From positions 1 through 16,721 of the forward strand of contig JAGGTX010000095.1 in the NCBI GenBank assembly GCA_021163525.1: a stretch of DNA of 16,721 bases, in the 5' to 3' direction. Position 1 is the stretch's first letter, and the number at the start of each line of letters is the position of its first letter. Positions 1-6,716 of the stretch are shown here, piece after piece. This DNA comes from Caldifarciminota bacterium. Its GTDB lineage: Bacteria > Hydrothermota > UBA3072 > B12-G15. Under the pieces are notes generated by a model. It searched no databases, was not told the DNA's origin, and was given only the letters and a program-made list of their open reading frames with translations. The translations under genes were made by a program, and so were the position numbers.

Positions 1-616
1 AAATCACATGCCATCCAAAGGCACGCCACTTATCCTCAAGCGGATATGGATCCATAATTCTGTCAACACTTCCATCAATCTGGAGGTTGTTGTTGTCAAG
101 GATTGCAGTGAGGTTATCAAGACCAAATCTGTGTGCGGACATGGAAGCCTCCCATATCTCCCCTTCCTCAATCTCACCATCACCGAGCAGGACATAAACA
201 TGGTAGTCCTTCTTATCAATCTTCCCTGCAAGTGCAATTCCATTGGCAATGGATAAACCCTGACCCAGGGAGCCTGTTGATGCCTCCACACCTGGTGTTT
301 CAAGATATGAGGGATGTCCCTGTAAGATTGAGCCTGTCTTTCTGAATGTGAGGAGAATATCTCTGGAGAAAAACCCCCTTCTGGCGAGAACAGAATAAAA
401 AACAGGGGTTGCATGCCCCTTTGACAGCACAAACCTATCCCTATCAGGCCAGTCAGGGTTCTCAGGGTCAATCCTCATCCTCTTAAAATACAGATACACA
501 AGGATTTCAACAGCAGATAGACTCCCCCCGGGATGGCCTGACTTTGCCTCTGCCACCATTTTAATTATATCCCTGCGAACCTCAAGGGAGATCTCTTCCA
601 GTTCTTTCCAATCCAT
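1..616 (-). CDS. Transketolase, N-terminal (TPP-binding) region, partial
   Basis: Thiamine-diphosphate enzyme of the non-oxidative pentose phosphate pathway, transferring two-carbon ketol units between sugar phosphates in the cytoplasm. Only the first 205 residues are visible; the gene runs off the left edge, so its stop is not seen. I translated it by hand from ATG at 616 (begins MDWKELEEISLEVRRDIIKM) and the frame is open to the edge. Family motifs appear in order: KSGHPGGSLS near residues 26-35, LSKGHA near 64-69, GSLGQGLSIANG near 115-126, and the TPP/Mg motif GDGEIEEGE closing at DNNN about 25 residues later. The N-terminus resembles the split archaeal/thermophile type (separate N and C subunits of roughly 270 and 310 aa), but a full-length enzyme cannot be excluded. 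It is divergent from the TPR lipoprotein gene. The family call is very secure; the split form is inference. Confidence 0.93.
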   Translation of the reverse strand, partial: MDWKELEEISLEVRRDIIKMVAEAKSGHPGGSLSAVEILVYLYFKRMRIDPENPDWPDRDRFVLSKGHATPVFYSVLARRGFFSRDILLTFRKTGSILQGHPSYLETPGVEASTGSLGQGLSIANGIALAGKIDKKDYHVYVLLGDGEIEEGEIWEASMSAHRFGLDNLTAILDNNNLQIDGSVDRIMDPYPLEDKWRAFGWHVI

Positions 617-624
617 GTTGCCAT

Positions 625-652
625 AGATTATCAAACATGAGAAACTTGTCAA
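625..652 (-). promoter_or_regulatory. Possible sigma-70 promoter for the transketolase gene
   Basis: On the minus strand a perfect TTGACA (647-652) is followed after 16 nt by TAATCT (625-630), a weak -10 match. The predicted start of transcription would fall around 618, almost at the ATG (616), and no Shine-Dalgarno sequence is visible there. The message would then be leaderless or nearly so. A better placed promoter further upstream is equally possible. Confidence 0.35.
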
Positions 653-672
653 GAGAAATCCACCTTTCTTTC

Positions 673-737
673 TCCGGGGACGGAGTTTGAAAATTTGACA
701 TTTTGATAAATTTATAAATTTATCCTCCGTCCCTGGA
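673..737. repeat. Hairpin element with 13-bp terminal inverted repeats
   Basis: The arms 673-685 (TCCGGGGACGGAG) and 725-737 (CTCCGTCCCTGGA) pair over 13 positions with a single G-T wobble. The 39-nt interior ends in a perfect 20-bp palindrome at 705-724 (gataaatttataaatttatc). Bases 709-737 recur exactly, in inverted orientation, at 16485-16513. The element sits in the divergent intergenic region between transketolase and the TPR gene. The layout (short GC-rich arms, AT-rich interior, intergenic, more than one copy) is that of a REP/MITE-like non-autonomous element. Linking it to a Y1 REP-type transposase is inference; no transposase is in the window. Confidence 0.75.
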
Positions 738-762
738 TGGCGAGAAATTTTAAAGCGAAACC

Positions 763-790
763 TTGACAAAATTGCATAAATACATAAACT
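763..790 (+). promoter_or_regulatory. Probable sigma-70 promoter of the TPR lipoprotein gene
   Basis: A perfect -35 TTGACA (763-768) is followed after 16 nt by TAAACT (785-790), which matches TATAAT at four positions. The ribosome binding site AGGAGG (801-806) and ATG at 811 lie just downstream, giving a leader of about 14 nt. It is placed immediately to the right of the hairpin element. Confidence 0.5.
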
Positions 791-810
791 GGTGAAAAAA
801 AGGAGGCACT

Positions 811-1851
811 ATGAAAAAGGTGTTCATTGCATTGGGAATTTTTTTGTTGCTTGCTGGGTGTCAGTCCCAATTTATGACTGGTGGAAAGGTTTATTACCAA
901 TCTGGCCAGTATGATAAGGCAATTGAACAGTTCAAAAAGGCCATTGAGGCTGAGCCGAACAACTATGCTGCATACTTATGGCTTGGTAAGGCATATTCAC
1001 AGAAAAAGGAATGGGAAGAGGCAGCAAAAATGTATGCAAAGGCAATGGAGATTGACGAAGAAAAGGCGCTTAAAGAGATGAAGAACGACCCCATGAAACC
1101 AAATCCATACTGGTACACCTACGACCAGGCAGCAAGGCATTATATGAAGAAGGAGGAATTTCAGAAGGCATTTGATTACAATGAGAAGGCCCTTTCACTC
1201 GCCAATGACAAAGAGACAAAGTTCAATAGTTTAATAATGAAGGGTGCTATACTTACAAATATGGGTAAACCAGATGAGGCTGAAAAATTTTATGATGAAG
1301 CCATAAAAATGGACCCTGATAATCCAGAACCATACAGACTGCTCGGGCACCAGTATTACACAAGTGGTGATTATGAAAATGCGGCAAAGTACTTTGAAAT
1401 CGCAGCAGAAAAATCCAATAACAATACCAATATCCTGATGCTCCTTGCAGCCTCTTACCTGAATGGAAAGAAGTTTGATAAGGCGATAGAGACATACAAT
1501 AAGATACTTTCATCAGGTGTTGAGGATGGGCTTGTCTATCTCAACCTTGGGAATGCATATAGGGAGGCCGGAAAAGAAAGGGAGGCAATTGAGCCATACT
1601 TGAAGGCACTCGAACTTTTGAAAAAGAAAAATGATAAAAACGTTGAGGTTGTCTATACAAATCTTGGTTACATCTATTATGACCTGAAGATGTATGATAA
1701 GTGTATTGAACTTCTCAAAAAGGCCGTTCAGGTGAACCCCAAAAATTGTAACTTTTATCTCCTTATATATAACTCCTATGTGGCCAAAAAAGATACAAAA
1801 AACGCAAAGATTTATATGAAGAAATACGAAAACTGTTCAGGAGAAAAGTAA
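811..1851 (+). CDS. TPR-repeat lipoprotein
   Basis: A 346-aa protein with a bacterial lipoprotein signal: basic MKK, a hydrophobic stretch, then a lipobox LLAGC with the lipidated cysteine at residue 17. It should therefore be an envelope-anchored periplasmic protein. The rest is a run of about eight to nine tetratricopeptide repeats from roughly residue 22 to the end, with typical W/Y-LG-x-A-Y and A-I-x-x-Y/F-x-K-A-I signatures (for example YDKAIEQFKKAIEAEPN and FDKAIETYNKILSSG). TPR arrays are protein-binding scaffolds; no enzymatic domain is seen, so the partner is unknown. The start is well supported by AGGAGG four bases before the ATG. An intrinsic terminator follows directly. The neighbouring transketolase and DUF1614 genes give no clear functional clue. 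Confidence 0.93.
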   Translation: MKKVFIALGIFLLLAGCQSQFMTGGKVYYQSGQYDKAIEQFKKAIEAEPNNYAAYLWLGKAYSQKKEWEEAAKMYAKAMEIDEEKALKEMKNDPMKPNPYWYTYDQAARHYMKKEEFQKAFDYNEKALSLANDKETKFNSLIMKGAILTNMGKPDEAEKFYDEAIKMDPDNPEPYRLLGHQYYTSGDYENAAKYFEIAAEKSNNNTNILMLLAASYLNGKKFDKAIETYNKILSSGVEDGLVYLNLGNAYREAGKEREAIEPYLKALELLKKKNDKNVEVVYTNLGYIYYDLKMYDKCIELLKKAVQVNPKNCNFYLLIYNSYVAKKDTKNAKIYMKKYENCSGEK

Positions 1852-1854
1852 AAT

Positions 1855-1878
1855 CGGGGGGCATCACCCCCCTTTTTT
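1855..1878 (+). terminator. Intrinsic terminator after the TPR gene
   Basis: A perfect 6-bp G:C stem (gggggg 1856-1861 / cccccc 1867-1872) with loop catca is followed by six T (1873-1878), starting four bases after the TPR stop codon. The T tract ends just before the Shine-Dalgarno sequence of the next gene, so only read-through, or an unseen start inside the upstream coding region, can transcribe that gene from this side. Confidence 0.9.
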
Positions 1879-1892
1879 CAAGGGGTTGAAAT

Positions 1893-2549
1893 ATGTTTTT
1901 TTTACCCGTTTCAATAATCCTCATAATACTCTTCATTCTGCTGCTGCCCTTTCTTTTATTTCTCCTCCAACTGGGAATAATCAGTATCAGTTTTTCAAAC
2001 CTCGGGCTCTCCACTGGGACAGGCATTCTCTTTTATGTTCTTTGTCTTATAGGGAGTGGTATAAATATTCCGATTTATAGAAGGTATATTGAAGAGGACA
2101 CCGGTGCATTACCACCTTATGTAGAAAGGATGCCCGGATTCCCTGCTGAAATTTCTGAACAGGTTATTGCAATAAATGTAGGGGGAGCCATACTTCCTGT
2201 TCTCCTGAGCCTTTACCTTTTGAGATTTGTTCCAATCAATGTGTTCCTCCTTTCAACATTGATAGTGACCGCTGTAACCTATGTAATTGCAAGACCCGTA
2301 AAGGGTATTGGTATCATCATGCCTGCATTCATCCCTCCAGTGGTGAGTGCCCTTGTGGCATTTCTCCTCTTCAGGGAAAATCCCGCACCACTTGCATACT
2401 CCTCTGGCGTTATTGGAACATTGATTGGTGCTGACATCCTTCACCTTCATCACCTGCAGAGGATGGGAAGAGGGGTAATGAGCATTGGTGGTGCAGGGGT
2501 GTTTGATGGAATATTCCTCGTGGGAATAATCTCGGCACTTCTCACTTAA
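1893..2549 (+). CDS. DUF1614 family integral membrane protein
   Basis: A 218-aa, very hydrophobic protein with several predicted membrane segments (residues about 1-30, 38-56, 90-112, 115-132, 137-160 and 190-217). Family hallmarks are the GSGINIPIY motif near residue 50, EQVIAINVGGAILP near 89-102, GIGIIMPAFIPPVVSALVAF near 138-157, GVIGTLIGADILHLHHL near 172-188 and SIGGAGVFDGIFLVGI near 198-213. The polar conserved residues in membrane segments and the His cluster (LHLHH) suggest metal or substrate handling, but the biochemical role of DUF1614 is not known to me. AAGGGG (1880-1885) is the ribosome binding site for ATG 1893. The gene is co-directional with the TPR gene but separated from it by a strong terminator, and converges on lptG. 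Confidence 0.85.
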   Translation: MFFLPVSIILIILFILLLPFLLFLLQLGIISISFSNLGLSTGTGILFYVLCLIGSGINIPIYRRYIEEDTGALPPYVERMPGFPAEISEQVIAINVGGAILPVLLSLYLLRFVPINVFLLSTLIVTAVTYVIARPVKGIGIIMPAFIPPVVSALVAFLLFRENPAPLAYSSGVIGTLIGADILHLHHLQRMGRGVMSIGGAGVFDGIFLVGIISALLT

Positions 2550-2596
2550 GTTTGTTCTGTTGAGGCAATCCTGCGGAAAATTTATATAAATGTAGA

Positions 2597-3670
2597 TTAC
2601 ATCTTTCTCACCCACATCAGGATAATCCCACCTGTGAGGAAGGCAAGGTTGGGGAGGGCAGCGGCAAAGAATGGATAAACTGCACCCTTCTCTCCCAGAA
2701 CTCTGAATAGCTGGACAATACCCCAGAAAAAGAATGCAAGAAAAAGGCCCCATCCAAGCCCGAAGGCAAGCCCCTTCCTCTTCACCTCAAGGGCAAGTGG
2801 ACATCCATAAAGAACAAGGATAAAGCACAGGGCAGGGTAGGAGAAACGCATGTAGAATTCAAGTTTCTCCCTCTGAACAGGCTGCCCCCTTCTGTTCAAC
2901 TCCCTTATGTGGTTCAGAAGCCTTAAAATCCCCATCTCCTCAGGTCTCTGTCTCTTCTTCAGAATATCTTCTGGTGACTCTGATATGAATTCTGCTTTTA
3001 GTTCCTTCTTCTTTTCAAACCTCTCCCCTTCACCGAAACTCCTAATATAAACATCCTTCAAAACCCATTCCCCATCCTGGAATATTCCCCTTTTTGCATA
3101 TATTCTTCTCTTTATCTTGCCATCCTTCATATAAATAAGGTCTATACCAATGAGGGTTCTGTTCAAAAGCCTTTCAGCATAGAGATACCATCCACTTTTC
3201 AGTATCATGCCCACCTTCCTCTCAAAGAATGCCTGACCTGAACCTATCTTCAAAATTTTCTCCCTCCACCATATCCTCTTGTTATGCAGTGCCCAAGGAA
3301 CAACATTCGTATTTATATAAGTAAATCCAAGTGAAATGAGTAATGCCCATAGAAAAATAGGTCTATAAATGAAGAATGGGGATATGCCCAGTCCTCTCAT
3401 GGCCAGAACCTCATTGTTCTTTGTCAACCTTCCAAGGGAGAAATAAACACCAAGAAGAAAGGCAAGGGGTGCAATGAGGATAAGAACATAAAAGGAATGG
3501 AAGAAATAATAACCCGCAAGAATTCTTGTAGGCACTTTTCTATCAATATAAAAACCAATTCTCTCAAAAAAATCTGTTATGAGATAGATAATAACAATGG
3601 CAATGATTGCCAGCAAAAAAGCCCTGAAAAAGTCCCTTAAAATATACCTCTCAATGATTTTACCTCCCAT
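2597..3670 (-). CDS. lptG: LPS export ABC transporter permease LptG
   Basis: A 357-aa YjgP/YjgQ-family permease. With LptF it forms the inner-membrane core of the LptB2FG transporter, which extracts lipopolysaccharide from the inner membrane and passes it to the LptC/A bridge. The sequence shows the family start (KIIERYILRDFFRAFLLAI), three N-terminal membrane segments (about residues 14-32, 58-77, 100-118), a periplasmic beta-jellyroll region (about 130-260) and three C-terminal segments (about 270-357). The stretch ALEVKRKGLAFGLGWGLFLAFFFW-like region near 295-318 matches the family. Its start overlaps the lptF stop by 11 nt, indicating translational coupling. It is the last gene of the long minus-strand operon; no convincing terminator is visible between it and the convergent DUF1614 gene. 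LptF and LptG are paralogues, so the assignment rests on length and order. Confidence 0.92.
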   Translation of the reverse strand: MGGKIIERYILRDFFRAFLLAIIAIVIIYLITDFFERIGFYIDRKVPTRILAGYYFFHSFYVLILIAPLAFLLGVYFSLGRLTKNNEVLAMRGLGISPFFIYRPIFLWALLISLGFTYINTNVVPWALHNKRIWWREKILKIGSGQAFFERKVGMILKSGWYLYAERLLNRTLIGIDLIYMKDGKIKRRIYAKRGIFQDGEWVLKDVYIRSFGEGERFEKKKELKAEFISESPEDILKKRQRPEEMGILRLLNHIRELNRRGQPVQREKLEFYMRFSYPALCFILVLYGCPLALEVKRKGLAFGLGWGLFLAFFFWGIVQLFRVLGEKGAVYPFFAAALPNLAFLTGGIILMWVRKM

Positions 3671-4784
3671 ATATCCCCTTCCTTATGGCAACTGCACCGA
3701 TGATAATGAGAAATAAATTGGGAAGCCAGGCAGATATATAAGGTGATACCATACCCCTCTCTGAAAGTTCTTCACCACCAATCATGATGATGTAATAAAA
3801 CAGGAATATAAAGAATGACACGGTAACACCTGTTCCTATACCACCCCTTCTCATTCCTATTCCTATGGGTGCACCAACAAGCACAAACAAAACACCCGCA
3901 AGTGGTATGCTGAACTTCTTCTGTATCTCAAGGAGATACCTCCAGACCATCTTTTTCTTCTTCTGCTTTTTTACTCTCTTGAAGAGTTCCACAAGGTTCA
4001 TCTCCCTACTGCTCCTTGAAATCTTTCCACCTTTTCTTTCTGATGGAAAGGGTATCTTTGTTATGTATTCTGAAAAGGAAAGAACCCTATATCTTGAAGG
4101 GTCACGCCTGTCTATCTCATGCACCTCTCCATCATAAAAATGGAGAACCAGGGTATCACCAGCCATAAACATGGATGCCTGATGTGCCTCAATAATCCTG
4201 TCTGGCTCATCCCTCAAACTCTCCTTCAGTTGCACACCTGTTAATAGCCCCTTAGAGTGGTCAATCCTTTCCGCCCAGAGTGTATAACCATCGTGTATGG
4301 TGTTGAACACCCTTTCCTGAAGGTTGAGGGACGGCCTCTTCCTTGCAATTTTCACAAGTGCTGTTTTCAACCTGTAATTTGACTCTGGCACAACAAACCC
4401 GTTAAATAGAGAAAGACCTGCAAAAAGAAGCAAACTCAAAATGAGGGGGTATTTGAGCAGGGTCAATGGATTTATTCCAAATGACCTTATGGCAATAATC
4501 TCTGAATCACCACTCAATCTTCCAAATGCAGAAATCATTGAGACAAGCACAGCCATGGGTATGGTGAGGGAGAAGATAAAGGGTAAGGTGTAAACAAACA
4601 CCTGCCACACAAGATAACCACCCACCTTCTTTCCTATCATGTAATCTATCAACTGGAAAAGGTTATCCATAAGCAGAACAAAGGTGAATATGAAAAGACC
4701 GCAAAAGAATGGAAGAAGTGTTTCTTTCAGGATGTATCTATCAAAGATTCTACATACGTGTGAACGGATAGAATAATCTGGCAT
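3660..4784 (-). CDS. lptF: LPS export ABC transporter permease LptF
   Basis: The second YjgP/YjgQ-family permease (374 aa from the chosen start), partner of LptG in the lipopolysaccharide exporter. It has RIFDRYILKETLLPFFCGLF near the N-terminus, three N-terminal membrane helices, the cytoplasmic coupling helix region GRLSGDSEIIAIRSFGI near residues 88-104, a periplasmic domain, and three C-terminal helices containing SIPLAGVLFVLVGAPIGIGM and YYIIMIGGEELSERG. I place the start at the ATG at 4784 because AGGA lies five bases upstream; an in-frame ATG at 4799 would add five residues but has no proper ribosome binding site. Either start lies inside the 3' end of the dGTPase gene (35-50 nt overlap), and the conserved core begins at about residue 11. 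Confidence 0.92.
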   Translation of the reverse strand: MPDYSIRSHVCRIFDRYILKETLLPFFCGLFIFTFVLLMDNLFQLIDYMIGKKVGGYLVWQVFVYTLPFIFSLTIPMAVLVSMISAFGRLSGDSEIIAIRSFGINPLTLLKYPLILSLLLFAGLSLFNGFVVPESNYRLKTALVKIARKRPSLNLQERVFNTIHDGYTLWAERIDHSKGLLTGVQLKESLRDEPDRIIEAHQASMFMAGDTLVLHFYDGEVHEIDRRDPSRYRVLSFSEYITKIPFPSERKGGKISRSSREMNLVELFKRVKKQKKKKMVWRYLLEIQKKFSIPLAGVLFVLVGAPIGIGMRRGGIGTGVTVSFFIFLFYYIIMIGGEELSERGMVSPYISAWLPNLFLIIIGAVAIRKGIYGR

Positions 4785-5901
4785 ACTCGTCCTGGGCATA
4801 CCTGTCTGTCATACCAGCAATGTAATCACATACCACCCTCTCTGGTGGAAATTCTTCAAGCATGGCATAAAACTGGGGAGGAAGTTGTTTAAGGTTCTCC
4901 ATATAGACATTGAAGAGTGCCTCAATGTATCTCTTTGCCTTTTCCTGCATCTTAATCACCTTGTAGTGGGTGTAGAGATTTTCGTAGAGAAACTTCTTCA
5001 AAATGCCATTCTTCTCCCTCATCTCAGGGCTGAAGTCAATCAAAACATCACACTCCCTCACATCATCCACACTCTCAACACCTGCCTTTTTAATCATCTC
5101 AAGGGAGTTTTCAATCACATCGTGTATCTGCATACCAATAAATTCCCTGATTGCCTCATATACCCTCTTTTCCCTGTCCTTAATGTGGAATGCCTTTTCA
5201 TACAATTCCCTGAAAAGGGGAACGCTTTCAAGTATCTGTTCAAGCGTTATATTCCCTGATTTCAAGCCATCATCAATGTCATGGGCATTGTATGCAATCT
5301 CATCTGCAAGATTCACTATCTGAGCCTCAAGTGTAGGGCTTTTATCAGGAAGGAATTCATCCGGCAATCTATCCGGGTTATCATAACTTGTTTTATGTTT
5401 TGCAATGCCCTCCCGTGTTTCAAAGGTAAGGTTCAGCCCTCTGAATTTTTCGTACTTGTTTTCAAGATAATCAACAACCCTCAACCCCTGCATGTTGTGT
5501 TCAAATCCACCCTTGCCTTCCATTATTTCATGGAGCTTTGCCTCGCCTGCATGGCCAAAAGGTGTATGACCTATGTCGTGTGCAAGGCTGATTGCCTCTG
5601 CAAGGTCCTCATTCAGTCTCAGTGCCCTTGCAATGGTTCTTGCCACCTGTTGCACCTCTATTGTATGAGTGAGCCTTGTCCTGTAATAGTCACCTTCGTG
5701 GTTAACAAACACCTGTGTTTTGTATTCCAGCCTCCTGAATGCAGTTGAATGAATTATTCTATCCCTGTCCCTCTGAAACTCTGTCCTGAAATGGGGAGGG
5801 TCTTCTGGATGCTTTCTCCCCCGAGTATCACTGCTCTTCATACCATAGGAAGCAAGTGTCTTCTTCTCTATGTCCTCAAGCATCCTTCTATAATCCATCA
5901 T
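4750..5901 (-). CDS. dgt: dGTPase-like HD-domain deoxynucleotide triphosphohydrolase
   Basis: A 383-aa cytoplasmic HD-superfamily enzyme that hydrolyses dNTPs (classically dGTP) to the deoxynucleoside plus triphosphate. Family motifs: RDRDRIIHSTAFRRLEYKTQVF (residues about 44-65), the metal ligands H79 in RTRLTHT, H108-D109 in LAHDIGHTPFGHAGE, and D200 in NLADEIAYNAHDIDD. The C-terminal region DYIAGMTDRYAQDEYARLF is typical of the bacterial deoxyguanosinetriphosphate triphosphohydrolase-like branch. The ATG at 5901 overlaps the pduL stop as ATGA; a second ATG follows at once. It is embedded between microcompartment and LPS-export genes in one apparent operon. The substrate may be broader than dGTP. 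Confidence 0.92.
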   Translation of the reverse strand: MMDYRRMLEDIEKKTLASYGMKSSDTRGRKHPEDPPHFRTEFQRDRDRIIHSTAFRRLEYKTQVFVNHEGDYYRTRLTHTIEVQQVARTIARALRLNEDLAEAISLAHDIGHTPFGHAGEAKLHEIMEGKGGFEHNMQGLRVVDYLENKYEKFRGLNLTFETREGIAKHKTSYDNPDRLPDEFLPDKSPTLEAQIVNLADEIAYNAHDIDDGLKSGNITLEQILESVPLFRELYEKAFHIKDREKRVYEAIREFIGMQIHDVIENSLEMIKKAGVESVDDVRECDVLIDFSPEMREKNGILKKFLYENLYTHYKVIKMQEKAKRYIEALFNVYMENLKQLPPQFYAMLEEFPPERVVCDYIAGMTDRYAQDEYARLFYPFTRM

Positions 5902-6716
5902 CTTCTATCAATAATAACACCCTTTGAAAGCCCCAATTCAAGGGCAAGGGGTGTGATAATTGTTCCCTTAACAAGTATTATCTTCAACCCCTTCTCCTCT
6001 GCCTCCCTCACATCAACCTCTGTCACAAGCCTCCTTACAACCTCCCTTTTTTCAGGCACCTTCACCTCACCTTTTTTCTTCAGGAGGTAGCAAAGGTCAC
6101 CTGTTTTTACACCTGCAGCATTTGCCTCATCAAAGTCAATGTGAAAATCAAGCCTGTAATTCTCGCTGACCCTTATAAGCACCTCATCAAAGATAAGTTT
6201 CCTCTCATCACCACAAACAACCCTCACAATCTCTCCATCAACAACATTATACTCCTTTGCATCCTCAGGGGTCATGTGTATATGCCTCTTGGCAATGATT
6301 ACCCCTTCAGGAATGGTGACAGATCCTGCAGGACCTACAATTGTTATACCTTGTGTTCCATCAAGGTCACCAGAATCCCTGATTGGTGGATTCAATCCAA
6401 GTCTTCTTGCATCCGTGAAGGAAATTTCAACCTGGGTTCTGCTCCTCACAGGCCCCAGTATCCTGACATTTTCAATAACGCCACGAGGACCAACCAGTGT
6501 AACCCTTTCCTTTGCTGCATACTGCCCTGGTTGTGTCAAGGGTTTATCCTCTGTTAACTGGTAATCCTTACCAAATATCACATCAAGGTCTTCTCTGGAG
6601 ATATGGAGATGCCTTCCAGAAACACCTATGGGAATGGGTCTTGATGAGGGCATAAGCCCGACAAGTTCCTGTTCAATAATCTTCTTTACAACCTCAACTA
6701 TCCTGCTGTCCTTCAA
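5898..6716 (-). CDS. pduL: PduL-type phosphate acyltransferase with C-terminal extension (microcompartment)
   Basis: A 272-aa enzyme that converts acyl-CoA plus phosphate to acyl-phosphate, recycling CoA inside a bacterial microcompartment. Residues 1-22 (RIVEVVKKIIEQELVGL) form an amphipathic helix, the usual encapsulation peptide, followed by a short linker. The two PduL beta-barrel domains carry the metal-binding histidines H36/H38 (GRHLHIS), H145/H147 (KRHIHM) and H192 (DFHID); RSRTQVEIS near 91-99 is also typical. Canonical PduL ends near residue 213; here about 60 extra residues follow, containing RRLVTEVDVREAEEKG and VKGTIITPLALELGLSKGV. That tail resembles short segments seen in EutQ/EutT-like microcompartment proteins; this comparison is from memory. 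It starts at a TTG overlapping the aldehyde dehydrogenase stop (TTGA). Confidence 0.93.
   Translation of the reverse strand: MKDSRIVEVVKKIIEQELVGLMPSSRPIPIGVSGRHLHISREDLDVIFGKDYQLTEDKPLTQPGQYAAKERVTLVGPRGVIENVRILGPVRSRTQVEISFTDARRLGLNPPIRDSGDLDGTQGITIVGPAGSVTIPEGVIIAKRHIHMTPEDAKEYNVVDGEIVRVVCGDERKLIFDEVLIRVSENYRLDFHIDFDEANAAGVKTGDLCYLLKKKGEVKVPEKREVVRRLVTEVDVREAEEKGLKIILVKGTIITPLALELGLSKGVIIDRR

Noticed and set aside
4..471. 155-codon minus-strand open frame over the left edge
   Set aside because: It is an out-of-frame shadow of the partial transketolase, whose motifs (SGHPGG, SKGHA, GDGE) read cleanly in another frame from 616.
2550..2596. Bidirectional terminator between DUF1614 and lptG
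   Set aside because: Only a five-base hairpin (atgta/tacat) and an AT palindrome are present; nothing with a convincing stem and T tract.
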